Positions 1-11,580 of a stretch of DNA of 64,000 nt are shown here, in pieces; within the stretch, counting starts at the first letter, position 1; each line of letters starts with the position of its first letter. The DNA comes from Cavia porcellus. Lineage: Eukaryota > Chordata > Mammalia > Rodentia > Caviidae. The notes below the pieces were generated by a model, which did no database searches, was not told the origin of the DNA, and was given only the letters and a program-made list of their open reading frames with translations. Position numbers and translations under genes: made by a program. Location: NCBI RefSeq assembly GCF_034190915.1, contig NW_026947488.1:4908501-4972500 (forward strand), read 5' to 3'.

Positions 1-755
1 TCTTCACCAATTAGGAAAATGCAGTGAAAGCTAATCAGATAACTTCAAAGAGCAAAAGGCAGGTTGATTTCTCTGCTCACAACTTCTTCCTTAGCTTAAC
101 AATAAATGCTCACCTGGACCTTCAGTAGAATAAAGACACAAGCAAACAGGAGTCTGCAGTTCTGACTTCAAATAGCTTGACAGGCAGATTTTCCTGTCGT
201 TTCTTTACTGCTATGCATCAGGTCGACACTGTACCTCACATTCCCAGACTACCATGCTGGGTTCTGCTCTTGGGACAGTATTCAATAAATTGCATGAGAT
301 ATCCATCACTTTATTTTAAAAAATAGCCCTTGTATCGATGATTTTACTCAACTGTAGGCAAAGCCAGGTGTTCCGAGCACATGTAAGGCAGGCTAAGGTC
401 AGATGAGTGACGGCTTAGGTGTATGTGACGCATTTTCAGCTTTACCACGCCTTGTCAGGATGTCACTTCATCCTAACTTGAGGAGGAGCTTCCTCCACGT
501 GAGGAGCAGATGCCCTTTAACACTGCCAAGTTGCAAACCTTTTCCTGAGATAGTGTTAGCAGGGAAGAGGGAGAACCTGGGGCCAAGGGCAGGAGCAGTC
601 ACACTGACCGTGCACTGTCTAGGTGGGAAGCTGGTCCCTTAGAGCTTACTCACTGTCTAGAAAGGATGAGAATGATGGTTGCTTATTTTGCGAGTAGTGG
701 CCGCACAGCCACCAAGAAACTTGTCCTGACAAGTGTTTTTGGACAGAAAGATGAT
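1..755. other. Unassigned non-coding sequence
   Basis: No exon, repeat or RNA gene recognised. The longest frame (79 codons at 403) has no family-like content. Confidence 0.5.
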
Positions 756-887
756 GCTGGGATCCATCATGGTAGCTCACGCCTACCATCCTAGCACTTT
801 GGGGAACTGAGGCAGGAGGATCACAAGTTCAAGGCCAACCTAGGCAATGTAATGATTTAGAGATACTCTGTCTCAAAATTAAAAATT
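756..887 (+). mobile_element. B1-type (7SL-derived) SINE
   Basis: It shows the family order: a TGGTAGCTCACGCCTA start, CCTAGCACTTTGGGGAACTG, AGGCAGGAGGATCACAAGTT, AAGGCCAACCTAGGCAA and TCTGTCTCAAAATT, ending in a short A-rich tail. It is diverged, so not a recent insertion. Confidence 0.85.
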
Positions 888-889
888 AG

Positions 890-3800
890 CTCAGGAAAGG
901 CTTCAATCTGGTAAGAAAAGGCACTTAAAAACACAGATGAGGCTCTTTTGGCCTTTTATGCGCCATGCCAGGCATTTGTGCCAAACTTCCTACTTTAAAA
1001 GTGTTTCATTCACCTTCCGTGCCTTCCAGAACTTACAGTATTCCAAGACTCCGAGCCTCTGGAGGACTGAGACTTTGCTCCGCATCTGTATGTGGCTGAC
1101 AGCCTTGGGCATCACCTTGGGCTGAACAGGAACTGGCAAGAAAGACCAGTCAAATGGGCTGCTGTTCCGAGTTAACCTACCGCAGGGCAGGGGAGGGCTG
1201 CGGAGGGAGGGCTTCCTCCCCAGCTGCAGGGGAGGTCAGTGACAGCCGCAGCAGGTGTCCCCTCTGGCCACCCTGTCCGAAGGGCTGTCTTGCTGTTACA
1301 AAAAGATCTCCTCCCTCCTTGTGTCTCACTGTCCCCACCACATGCTGGGCTGTCGCGCTATAAAACTGTTCCTTTGTCTACAGAACTGTTCATCCCTAGC
1401 CAGAAATTTCCATGTTGGTTCATATTCTGGTTTCCCACACCTCTATTTGCCAATAGTTAGAGCACTTCTCAGAGCAGAGAAGATGCCTCAAACCAGAGAG
1501 AACAGGACACTCCAGGAACAAAGGTGAAGCCTTCAAGCTCTGACCTGCAGGTTCCCTGAAGAGAGAAATTGGGTTTGATTCATATTGGTCTGAAGTAGAC
1601 ACGTTCATTCATTGCATGACAAAGTGAAAATGCTCTTCTGTCACCGTTCGAGGCTTAATCTGTTCGTTCAGTCCTCATGGACTTGCTCTGTGTCCTAAGC
1701 ATCGCACATGCATGGCAATTGCTGTGTTCTCAAATGACCCTACAGCATCAAGATCACAGGGTCACTGGCAGCACAGACACTGCCTATGATGTGATGAAAA
1801 GGGCCTGTCAGCGCTGTGTCATCTTCTCCAAAACACGTAAGCCCAAAGGCAGGACAGGGTCAGAGAAACCCAAATTGAAGGACATTCTGCAAAATACCTC
1901 CTTATAGCCCTCAGATACTCAAGGTACCCAGACCAAGGAAAGTCTGAGAAACTGTCACAGAACAGAGAAACCTTAGGAGACGTGATGTCTAGACATAATA
2001 TGTGTCCTGGGTGAGACCACTGACCAAAATGGGACGTGAGGGCTGGTTAATAGGAATGCACCCATGCACCAGTGTTAGCTCTCTGTTGTTACAGATGTGT
2101 CAGAGGCAAAAAATGTTAGCAACCGGTTAGCAGTGTACAAGGTGAATGGGAATCCACCGCACTATCACTGCAACTGCTCTGCAAATCTAAAACGACTTAA
2201 AAGTTTTAAAAATAAGCAAAAACCACTTGCTAAGTAATATCAGCCTAAGGTGGGTACTACTTTGCCCTCCTCGGTGGGTGAGGAGACTGTCTAACGAAGC
2301 TGGCATCACCGCCTCCTAACCTGATTAGCCTTCTAGCCCTTTCTCATTTCCTGGGCTGAGGCTGCTGTTTACTCCAGGGTTCTTGAGAATTATATCATGA
2401 AAGAAGATCTCAAAGTGTTCATTTCTCTGCTCGGAAAGCACAAGTGACCCAAATGGCCCTGAGGAGAGAGAAGATGAGTCCACAAGGCCTGGATGCTGAA
2501 AGTCTCACAGTCGTCGGAGCCTCTGGCACTCCCAAGAGAAACGCTGTGAAACTGACTTAGCAGGATGTTGGCTTACCTCCTCAGAACCCCTGTAAGGCTT
2601 GGATGCCTGAGTGGCTTGAAAAATGGCTCCAATTCAGCAGGGCCTGGGTGGCAGGAAGTCGTCTGCAGTAACCTCTAACACTATAAAGACACCAACTTTC
2701 TGCTCCTCTAAAAAGTCAAAGGCCCACAGCTGCTTCCAATCAGGGAAGCAAACTTCCCATCCAGACCGCCACATTCTCCCACATTCCCCCTGGCTCTTCA
2801 AAGCGCTGCCCCGTCACCCAGTACGAGGAAAAACACACACGCCCTTTCAAGATCTCGAGCTGCTCTCCCTCTTTCCTCCCTCCTCCCCTCACGGACCCTG
2901 CCACAGCCCCAAATCCTCAGATGCCACAAGCATTCCCCATAAGGGTTTCTCAAAAGGTCTGGCGCGTGCATCTACCACGGCACTGCCCCCCAGCAGCACC
3001 CCATTCTGTACACACACACGTGGCAGGTGGCGACAGAGCCTGCTGGCTGCAGCTGCCCAGCGCCTCTTCTCCTCCTTTGCATAGCTGCTTGGTCTGCACT
3101 CCCCACCGAAGGGCTGGTTCGAGTCCCCAAGTTTCTGACAGAGCCGTCACCCCCACCGTCCTGGCTGGATCTCAATTCCAGTGAATAGGGGCGGGAGCCC
3201 AGCAATTTCATCTTGGATCCGTCACTAAGGGAGGAGGGTCTTGAGTTCTTTGCTACCAAAGAGTAAATGCCTTATAATGGGTCCCAGATGACTCACATGG
3301 CTTCAGATGGTCCCGCTGCACGGGCTTAGCAGTGTACAGCCTGGTCTGCTCCCAGAGGTGGCCTGTGGCGACCAATCACGTGACCACACGACAAGGAAAT
3401 TACCTTCAGCTGTTCTTCCTTCCACGCTCAACTTGAATGCATCACGGTTTCTTCTGAAAATACCGCCACGTCCTTTCCCTTTAGGGCTCGGTCCCCCTCC
3501 AGCACCCCGCATACCAGCTTACTCATTCTTTTTAAGGCTGCAGAACTCCCCGCTGGATGAAAGTATTTACCACTGACCTCTGGGGGAGCCTCAGGCTGCT
3601 CCCACTCCATCACTGCTACAGACGGCACCGTCTTCTCACAAAAATGTCTACGTGCGCTTGTGAGCAGGTTTCTGTAAAATGATGCGGACAGGAAATGGAC
3701 ATGACACCCAAGAAAGGAAAATGTGTAACAATCTCACCCACCACCGTGGCTAGAACTCGATGAGCCCCACATCCGCCCTGGTGAGGGGTCTCCGCCTGAT

Positions 3801-3925
3801 GGGAGCTGGTGGCTGTCAGAGCACGGGACTCACACTCAGTGACACCTCCAGTGTCTGGGCGGCAGCCGGGGCAAAGCTTCCAAGCACCTGGAGCTTTGTT
3901 GTGTTTAACTCTGCAAAGCAGGGGC
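890..3925. other. Unassigned non-coding sequence
   Basis: No interspersed element seen. Overlapping frames of 60-153 codons, including one of 153 codons at 2623-3084, lack splice signals and recognisable motifs, so they are taken as chance. Confidence 0.5.
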
Positions 3926-3929
3926 AGAT

Positions 3930-4090
3930 GTCACCTTCATTTTAGATGAAATTTCAGTTTAGATGAAAAACTAAAGGCTGGGGAAGACAAGGAATCTGCC
4001 CACAGCGTGTAACCGATACATAGAAAAATATGGATTCGGCTCAGTCCTCCCTAAATCCTGAGCCTGTGAGCTCTGTGTGCCTGCATCGCT
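3930..4090 (-). mobile_element. MIR-type SINE fragment, reverse
   Basis: CACCTTCATTTTAGATGAAA, CTAAAGGCTGGGGAAGACAAGG and the GTGTAACCG stretch resemble the reversed MIR core with indels. Confidence 0.55.
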
Positions 4091-4094
4091 GTGC

Positions 4095-6115
4095 CTAGAG
4101 ACCATACCCTGTCACATTCCACTCCTCCCCGAGATGCCCCATTCATGTAATTTCCACAATAACTGATTAGAAATCAGAAGAATGTGTGCGGGGTAGGGTA
4201 GAAAGGTCTCCCCATCTGGCTTGAATTATTATGAAATCAGGGTACTGTTGATACTTCTCATGCCGTACTAGGCAGACAGCCGATTATTTTCTTTTATTCA
4301 TTTATTTTCTTTCTCCATCAACTTCAGCTACTAAATCCTCTTCGGTACAACCTCCCTGATCTTCCGAAAATTGCACAGGATGAGGAGGATTTGCCGTTTC
4401 CTAAACAAGTCCCGCTGCACAAGGATGGGTCACAAAGCCTCACAGACAGAGGAGGCTCCCGGACCCGTTTGGTTTGTTTTGTACGTGAGATCTGACTCAG
4501 CAAGGAAAACACATTTCTGTGACACCCCCACCTGCACACCTCCATAAGCCCTTTCACAAACTGGATGTAAGCCGCAGCCAGTGACCTCAGTTGTGCCATG
4601 GCTCCCGTGTCCTCAGTCATCTGCCTTGACGCTAACACGATGGAAATGACAAAAGACCGAGGTCCAGCTTGGCTCTGCCATCTCCCACTCTTGTCCCACC
4701 TTGTGGCTTCCTCTTACGACTTCTCTTAGACTGTCCAGCTGCTGAGTGGCAGCGATGAGCTGCCCGTCACAGGGATGGCTGACCACTGCATCTGACCTCT
4801 TATTTGTGGCTCATAAAAGCAGCGTTTCCAAATTTCCGCTGTCACCAGGCTGCTCATACTTACCATGTCTATGAGGCAGTGAGAGAGTTTGGGGAGCCAG
4901 ATTAGCAGTGGGAAGGAGGAATCTGCATCCAGAGAGTAGGAGCTCATCACCCAATCCCGCCTCAGACTAGCAGGGACCACAGACAGAGCAGGAGGAGCCC
5001 AGGCAGAAGACTCACAGCAAGGCTTCCGTGGTCTCCCCTCCAGGCGGAGAGCTGAGCTCCTCGGAATTAATAAGCTGCGACCCCAGCGGAGTCCATGCAC
5101 AGACACACTGGCCGTGCTACATCTGAACCCAAGGCCACCTAGATGCAGACGAGCAAGAAGAGATGGAACCACTCAGGGAGTGTCCTGTACGGGAAAGAAT
5201 GGCATAACTTAGTGGAAGAAATTAGGGAAGCAGGCAACATACAGACCAAGGCCGTTTACATAAATTAAAAAGCACATGCAAAAAATTAGCCTAGGTAACT
5301 GAAGCCGGAAACTTGTTACTTCTGGGTAAGAGTTAGGAATGACTGAGAGGGGAGGAGAGAGCTTTCTGGGCTCCGGAAGGCCTGACCCCAGAAGAGCAGC
5401 AGCTTCAAGTACAGACATGAGATCTATCAAGAGTTATGTGGAAGATTTGCACTTATATGTTGAGGCATACAAAGTGATAATATGAAAAATGACCAGTGCA
5501 GCCATTTTACGGTGGCCGCCCTAACAAATCACTCCATCCAGCTAGTACAGAAAGAAAAGCTGTCCAAGAGGACTCAGACAGGCTCACTCCTCAGAATTGG
5601 GCCTGGGCCCCTGGATCCCCGCAAGGCCAGCTCTGAAAAACTTTAAGCTTGGGAAAGCAATTTTAAAATGCTAAATATCAGTGATTCCCCACCTCCCCAG
5701 GTGCTTCTGGTAAAGAAGTAAAATCCCTGTTTTCTTGCAGGCTCTACCCAGGGAAGAACCCTGTTCCACGCAGTTATCAGAGCCACTGGGCCCCGTACAC
5801 TGCAAAGCATCGTACCAGGGAAAGTAAGACGGTTTCACCATCCTGGTGCACGAGGGTCTGTGTTTGTACTGATGGCGTTTTATATGACAAAGATTTATGC
5901 TTTTTCTGTGATGAATTAATCATTCATTTTTACCAATAAAACAGAGAAATCTAGTTGCCAGAGTCTTAAAAATTCCCATTTCTTCCCATGAATTCTAATG
6001 TGGTTTCCCACCACCACCACCCCAATTTTCTCTTTAGCTGGAAAATAGAAACAGGTAACTTGCAAACTCTGTACAGTACTTTGAGACAAAAAGAGTAAAT
6101 AACCCACGAATAAAA
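4095..6115. other. Unassigned non-coding sequence
   Basis: Unique sequence. A MIR-like word (near 4690-4740) is too short to call. The 148-codon frame on the minus strand (4726-5172) shows no domain-like composition. Confidence 0.45.
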
Positions 6116-6119
6116 GAGA

Positions 6120-6178
6120 AAGGGAGGAGGAAAGAAGGAAGAAAGGAAGGAAGGAAGGAAGGAAGGAAGGAAAGAAAT
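6120..6178. repeat. (GGAA)n microsatellite
   Basis: Seven to eight GGAA units surrounded by GAAG-rich imperfect sequence; purine only on the plus strand. Confidence 0.9.
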
Positions 6179-6649
6179 AACAATTTCATTTGCACTTGGC
6201 CTCAGTGTACCCCTGGAATAAGTCATTTGCGTCACCTACTTGCCCCTTGTTGACCAAATGAGCAAAGCAGCGAGACCCACACTACGGCGGCGGGGTTTCT
6301 GTGCTCACGCGTCATTGTCCCTGCTCTCTTTCTTCTCTGTGGTGTTCATGTGAGTTGGCCTCGCCACAAAGGTAAAGTGAGGCAGAGAGCAGCCCTGATG
6401 GTTAAGGGATTTCTAGAGCTTCCCAGGTTGCCAGACGGACACACTCTTCCTCCGTGAGTGGTTTGTACCTGGAGATGCACCTCACATGAGGCTTAATTAA
6501 AGAAGTATTCAAAATCCCCCAACTGTTTTCCAAAGTTTGGATCCCAGCGCTAAAGGGCAACCCTGTGTCTTCAGTGAGCAGTGTGGGGGCACCTGGAGGA
6601 TGGGAGGCCCACGGTGCTTCCTGATTATCCCAGAGCTGGAGGAGGGCGC

Positions 6650-6745
6650 AGACCCCAGGGCAGACAGCTGGGCCACTCTTCAGTGCATTGCCGTGGGCAA
6701 GTTACTCAACTTCTCTGTGCCTCACTTTCGTGGGCCGTAAACTAG
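6650..6745 (+). mobile_element. MIR-type SINE fragment
   Basis: GGGCAAGTTACTCAACTTCT, then CTGTGCCTCACTTTCGTGGG, is the central MIR core. Confidence 0.8.
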
Positions 6746-7239
6746 CAGTGAAAGTCCAGCAGCTGGAGGGCTGGAGGGCTTTAATGCCGTGGTCCTCTCG
6801 AGGTGCCAGTCCCCGACCCCTTCCAGGAAGCTGACTCTCTTTCTGCAGCAGTGCTAAGATACGCGTGGCCTTGTATAGAAACGCTCTGAGGGGCACTTGG
6901 TGGATCTTTCCAGAGACAATGTGGAAGGCAGTATTGCAACAGACATTAAAAGAGATGTGCTAAATTTTTGAAAACTGTTTTCTATTTAAAAATATGGAAT
7001 AGATTTATTACTGTTATTTCAAAATGAATTAAAAAATAAATTTAAATGTTTTTCATTTTAATTTACAATACAATAAAAACAAATGGCTATTTTATAATAG
7101 AAACTTTGCAACAAAAGCTGCCCAGAGCACTAAATCATTCTAAGAATGCCAAAGGTCGCAAATGCTGACTTAGTTGTCACGCAACACTTCAGAGTGCATG
7201 GAAGGCCAGTTACTGGTATTACATTGAATATGATAAACT

Positions 7240-7345
7240 TAGGAGGGGTTCATATTATCCCCATTTTGCAGAAGTGGACACTGAAGCACAGAGTGACCCC
7301 CAAAGCCAGAGTTTCGAGCAGAGCCAGACTCAAGTCAAACTCCCA
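7240..7345 (-). mobile_element. MIR-type SINE fragment, reverse
   Basis: TATCCCCATTTTGCAGAAGTGG, CACTGAAGCACAGAGTGACC and AGCCAGACTCAAGTCAAACTC-type words are the reverse complement of the MIR core. Confidence 0.75.
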
Positions 7346-7349
7346 TCTA

Positions 7350-9830
7350 CTTCCCCAGAGGTTGAATTTGTTCTCAATTAATCTTTTGCATCACCCAGTG
7401 GCTTGCTGTCTAGGAGTCTGTGGGTATTAAGTAGGGACTCAGAAAAAGGTTTTTAAGTGGATCAGTGAAGAAATGAGGGTGTCAGCATATGCAGCATAAT
7501 CCCACAGACCACGGCCACACTTGCCACAAGACAGGCCCTGTGCCAGGCCGAACTACATTTCCCGAGGTGCAGGACTGACCAGTGCTGACCACGGAGGCCC
7601 TGAGCTCAACCTCACGGGAGCTACTCGTGTTGTTTTGGTTTTGTGTGAGAGGGGAATTTCTTTTCCCTGCAAGCAAAATCTTTCTTATTAAAGGAAAGCA
7701 GGTCTAGTTCTTCAGATCAACTTCATTGTGAAGATCTTGTCTTCTACTTGAGTACTAGAGGAAAACTCTAGAAAACTCTGGAGAAAACTCTTAATATAGA
7801 AGGACCCCACCATGCGAGCTGCTAAAGAATTCCTACTAATTAGGAAAAGCCTTCCTAGGCTACCCCTACTTGTATCTTGGCATTTAGAGAACTCCTGAAA
7901 TATCATTTCAAGCCAGACACAATCGACCTTTTGTTCTGACTTTCAGCACGGAAGGCGACCAGAGTGCTCCATATTCAAGGGAGGTCGGAAACCCACTCGG
8001 AGGCCGAGGAGGCTCTGCAGGAAGGGGACAGCATGCGCTTCCCAGAACATTGACAAGCGGGCCTCGACGGACCGGGCCTCCAGCCCTGTGGCGCCCACCC
8101 TTGATCTCTAATTGCACCTTCCAGAGGTAGGCGCCTCTGCTGCCCGGAGGCCCACCGGGCTGCCGCCCCACGTGCACACACTCTCCTCCTGGGTGCACTA
8201 AGCAGTCATTTGAGATTCATATGTGTGTAACTGACAGCTATGTCTCCTCTTGCCATGCATGAAACCACCACGCAGGGACCGCAGTGGTGATTAATAATAC
8301 AGTTTCTCTCCCCGCCCCCCCGGGCTCCTAGGTTTGGGGCAGAAGTCAATTAAATTTCTACTTTTAAATTCCCTGCTGCTCCGAAGCATATCATTTTATT
8401 CAATCTGTCAGTAATTTCCAGCAATCTGATTATAAAATCAGAATACAATCTATATCCCCCACCAGGCTCCGTGCTCTGGGAGGCTTTTTCTTGTCCAGAT
8501 GAAATAGTGATAAAATTTTCACAATGAGGTTCTGATCCTTCGCTGCTTCCCCACGCTTCCCCACATCTGCGGGCCTCTCCTGGCAGAGGACAGTTCCTTC
8601 TCTGGCTCTGTTAATGCACGGTGGCAGGAGGGTCCCACGAGAAGGGCCTGCAGATTTACTTCCTTTGCCACTTGTGAAAATTGAGTTGTCGCAGCAGGAG
8701 AGTCGCTGGTATTTATGATCCCTCCTGCTGGGAGGCACTTAGCTTTGGGTCAGCTATCCAGGCAGGTACCAGGATGTCGGGTCACAACCCATCTTTGTTA
8801 GTCATGAGCTCCCCGCCGCCTCGAAACCACTGGTGGTTTAGGATGTTAAATGTTCTTGGTTCTCAACAGTTCCCTTAATTAAAGACCAATATGCATCCTC
8901 CTTCCCAAGGCTGTCCCTGAAGTGTTATCTCTGACACTTAGAAGACAGTGCGCTGTGAAATGAATTTCCCCGCATGCTCCTTGGCAGATGTGGCCCATTT
9001 TTATAAGTACCAAATCAAAGATGACTCCTAGACGGTGACCCATGCATAGGTTTTTTAATTGGATGATCTCTATGGGGGAGAGCACAGCTACTAATTGAAA
9101 AGGTTAAGCTCCTCAAATTTTAAATCTATGTTAAATAAGGTTGGAGAACATTGCACAAAAAGAGGCATCCCGCCAGTGAAGAACTAAGTGGATCCAGCAG
9201 AGGCGGACAGCTGTCCTGTCCCAAGCCCCACACAGACATTGCTGTCCTCCCCCAGTCTCTGCAAGAAGGGAAAACAAGAAGACGAGATGGGGGAGATGAA
9301 CCCCAAATATGCTCCCGTGCTTCTGAATTTTCTCACATCCCTATTCCCTTAAATTCTGTTCCTAAAGTCAGAAGAGAAGCTTTTTACTCTCTGGGTCCCG
9401 TAAGACACAACAGTAGATGGCAGACATTTGGAAATTCTGGATGTTATAGTGATGCCACAGTTTTCCCTTTCATCTACCATCCAGAAGAAGGCAACATTTA
9501 CCAAACAATCCGAGCTGTCGTCTCTTTTACTAGAGGGTATATAGACAGCAGCTCTCAAATCAGGTAGTTGACTGACACTTTCCGAGTTTCATTTGGGGGT
9601 CTAGATTGTCCTGTTTAGATGGGCTGCTGTGAAAATGGCAATGGTCAGTGCACATGTGACACTGAGATGGAAGCCCAGATGGCTCTGTGTGTCACTGTGC
9701 GTCTCTCTGAGAAGCGGGCCCTTGAGGCACACTGAATGAGATGACTTTGATCCCATTTTCAGGAACAAGGCAAATCTTCCTGGTAGGAGTGTGCCCTCCC
9801 ATTTTAAGCCACGCGTTGAGTGTGTATCTC
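7350..9830. other. Unassigned non-coding sequence with enhancer-like AT-rich stretches
   Basis: 8280-9140 contains TAATAATA, TTAATTAAAG and ATTATAAAATCAGA words and a palindrome (7-base arms at 8425-8431 and 8436-8442). The 138-codon frame at 9151-9567 is not convincing. Confidence 0.45.
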
Positions 9831-9834
9831 AGGG

Positions 9835-9900
9835 GTTGATCACTTACCTAACACGTGTAAGACTCTGCTTTCAGTCTTAAGCAGCACAACTAACAATACT
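9835..9900 (+). mobile_element. tRNA-derived (ID-like) SINE, diverged
   Basis: TTGATCACTTACCTAACACGTG-like A-box flank, then GACTCTGCTTTCAGTCTTAAG, follow the family pattern of a GGCCCTGGGTTCAATCCCC core, but with many changes. The B box is degraded. Confidence 0.6.
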
Positions 9901-10229
9901 AATAATGTTTAAGCCGCTTTATAGCTCTCCCGTCTTGAAGAACTTCATTCTGTGCTCTTGGAGTGTGCTGTAGACTTCTTGGTCCTTGATTTTTTTATTT
10001 TGAAGAGAAAAAATAAAAACAGCAACAAAACAGTTTCAAAACAGGCTAGTAAGAGGTAACAATAATACATTGCATATTGTTATATTCACAATAATTACCC
10101 AGAGTATAAGATATAGGCATGAAACACCATCCAACGGATACTAGCTCAAACCGTTCTTTTCAATCAACTAAGAGAAACTAGCAGTATAACTATCTTACCA
10201 GTTTCTTCCCAAATCACAATAGCTATTGC

Positions 10230-10840
10230 ACACTCTGGATCTCATTTCTTTGCTCAATTTCTCACCCGTGGGACTATACCATGTTTACACTTGTGGTCTG
10301 ATTAATTTCACTTGTGGATACAGTCTCAGTTTGCATCCATTTACCTACAAGTCTCAAGCTTATCCTTCTTCATGACTGAGCAGCACTCCAAGCACATACA
10401 CACATCTTTTTTAGCCTTTTCTCAGTTGATGGGCATTTGACCTGTTTCCAAGGTTTACAAACTGTGCTGCTATAAACATGGGCACACATATATCGCTGTA
10501 GTATGATGTTTTTAATTCTTCTTGGAAGACCCCCAGAAAGGAAATAGCTGGTTCAATGAGACCTCTAATCCTAGTTTCCTGAGAAATCTCCACACTGATT
10601 TCCACAGTGGTTGCACCAGGCTACACTCCCAGCAACAGTGGAAAAGGTTCTTTTTTCCCCACAGCCAAGCCAGCATTTGTTATTCGTTGATTTCTTGACG
10701 ACAGCCATTCTTTCTGGAGAACCTCAGTGTTGCTTTAATTTGCAACTAGCAAGTGACCAATGACGTTAAATATTTTTCATGTATTTATTTGCTGTTTGTA
10801 TTTCTTCATCCGAGAAGTATGTATTCATCTCAGAAGCCCA
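10230..10840 (-). mobile_element. L1 ORF2 3' part, minus orientation
   Basis: The plus strand shows the reverse complement of the well-known L1 stretch: CCAAGGTTTACAAACTGTGC, GCTATAAACATGGGCACACA, CACAGTGGTTGCACCAGGCTA and ACTCCCAGCAACAGTGGAAA. The reading frame is broken, so it encodes nothing. The true 3' end probably lies between 9985 and 10230, where the sequence is A/T-rich. It joins an inverted segment at about 10840. Confidence 0.85.
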
Positions 10841-11170
10841 TGCCAAAGACCAAAATTAGACCCATGTCTACCTCTATGCAATAAACTAAAATCAAAATAG
10901 ATCAAAATCTAAACATTAAAACAGAAACATTAAATGCATTGAAAGAGAAAATAGGCAGAAAATTGAAGGCAGAGGTATAGACAAAACCCAGACTGCAAGG
11001 GAAATACTACAAAGACTAACAAATAGGATCTCACCTTATAAAAAGCTTTTGCACAACAAAAGAAAGCACCAACAGAGTGAAAAGAAAACCCACAGAGTGG
11101 GAAAAAATTAAACCATCTGTTCTTCAGACAAAGGGCTTCTACCGAGATCATATGAAGAACTGAAAAACTT
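10840..11170 (+). mobile_element. L1 ORF2 fragment, plus orientation (5' inverted part of the same insertion)
   Basis: ATTAGACCCATGTCTACCTC, AAATAGGATCTCACCTTATAAAAAG and GCTTTTGCACAACAAAAGAA are the L1 segment that normally lies upstream of the 10230-10840 part. Here it is in opposite orientation. Frameshifts and stops remove any coding capacity. Confidence 0.82.
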
Positions 11171-11524
11171 CAGGACCCCCAAATTGGTCATGGCGTTTAG
11201 GTAACAGAGCCCTCCTCCATCTGCCTACAGAGTCCTCCAGAGCTGACCCTCAGCCCCGCAGAGCAGCCTGCTTTCCTCCCCGCTGCACTGTTTCGGCCCA
11301 CAGCACTACTCTCTGGTTCCTCCACCTTGGTTACGCCTTCCCTCCTCTTTGGAGCTCAGCGGGAAAGTGTCCTCAATCTCTGGGCTCCCCCAATGGTTTC
11401 CTCTCTTCTCCCCTGATATGCTCTCTTCTAGAATGTATGGAGTTGTCAATAAATGGCTGTCATACATTGTTTAGTGGCAGGCTGTACCAGGCAGCTGGCA
11501 GGACTCAATAAATTGTTGGGTGCT

Positions 11525-11580
11525 TGGAAAAAAGGAGGGAAGGAAGAAAGGAAAAAAGGGAAGAAGAAAGGAGGAAGGAA
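11525..11580. repeat. (GGAA)n-like purine microsatellite
   Basis: Imperfect GGAAG/GAAAGG units; encodes Lys/Arg/Gly-rich chance peptides in all plus frames. Confidence 0.85.

Noticed and set aside
2623..3084. 153-codon plus-strand frame
   Set aside because: Low-similarity composition, overlapping frames on both strands, and no splice-bounded structure.
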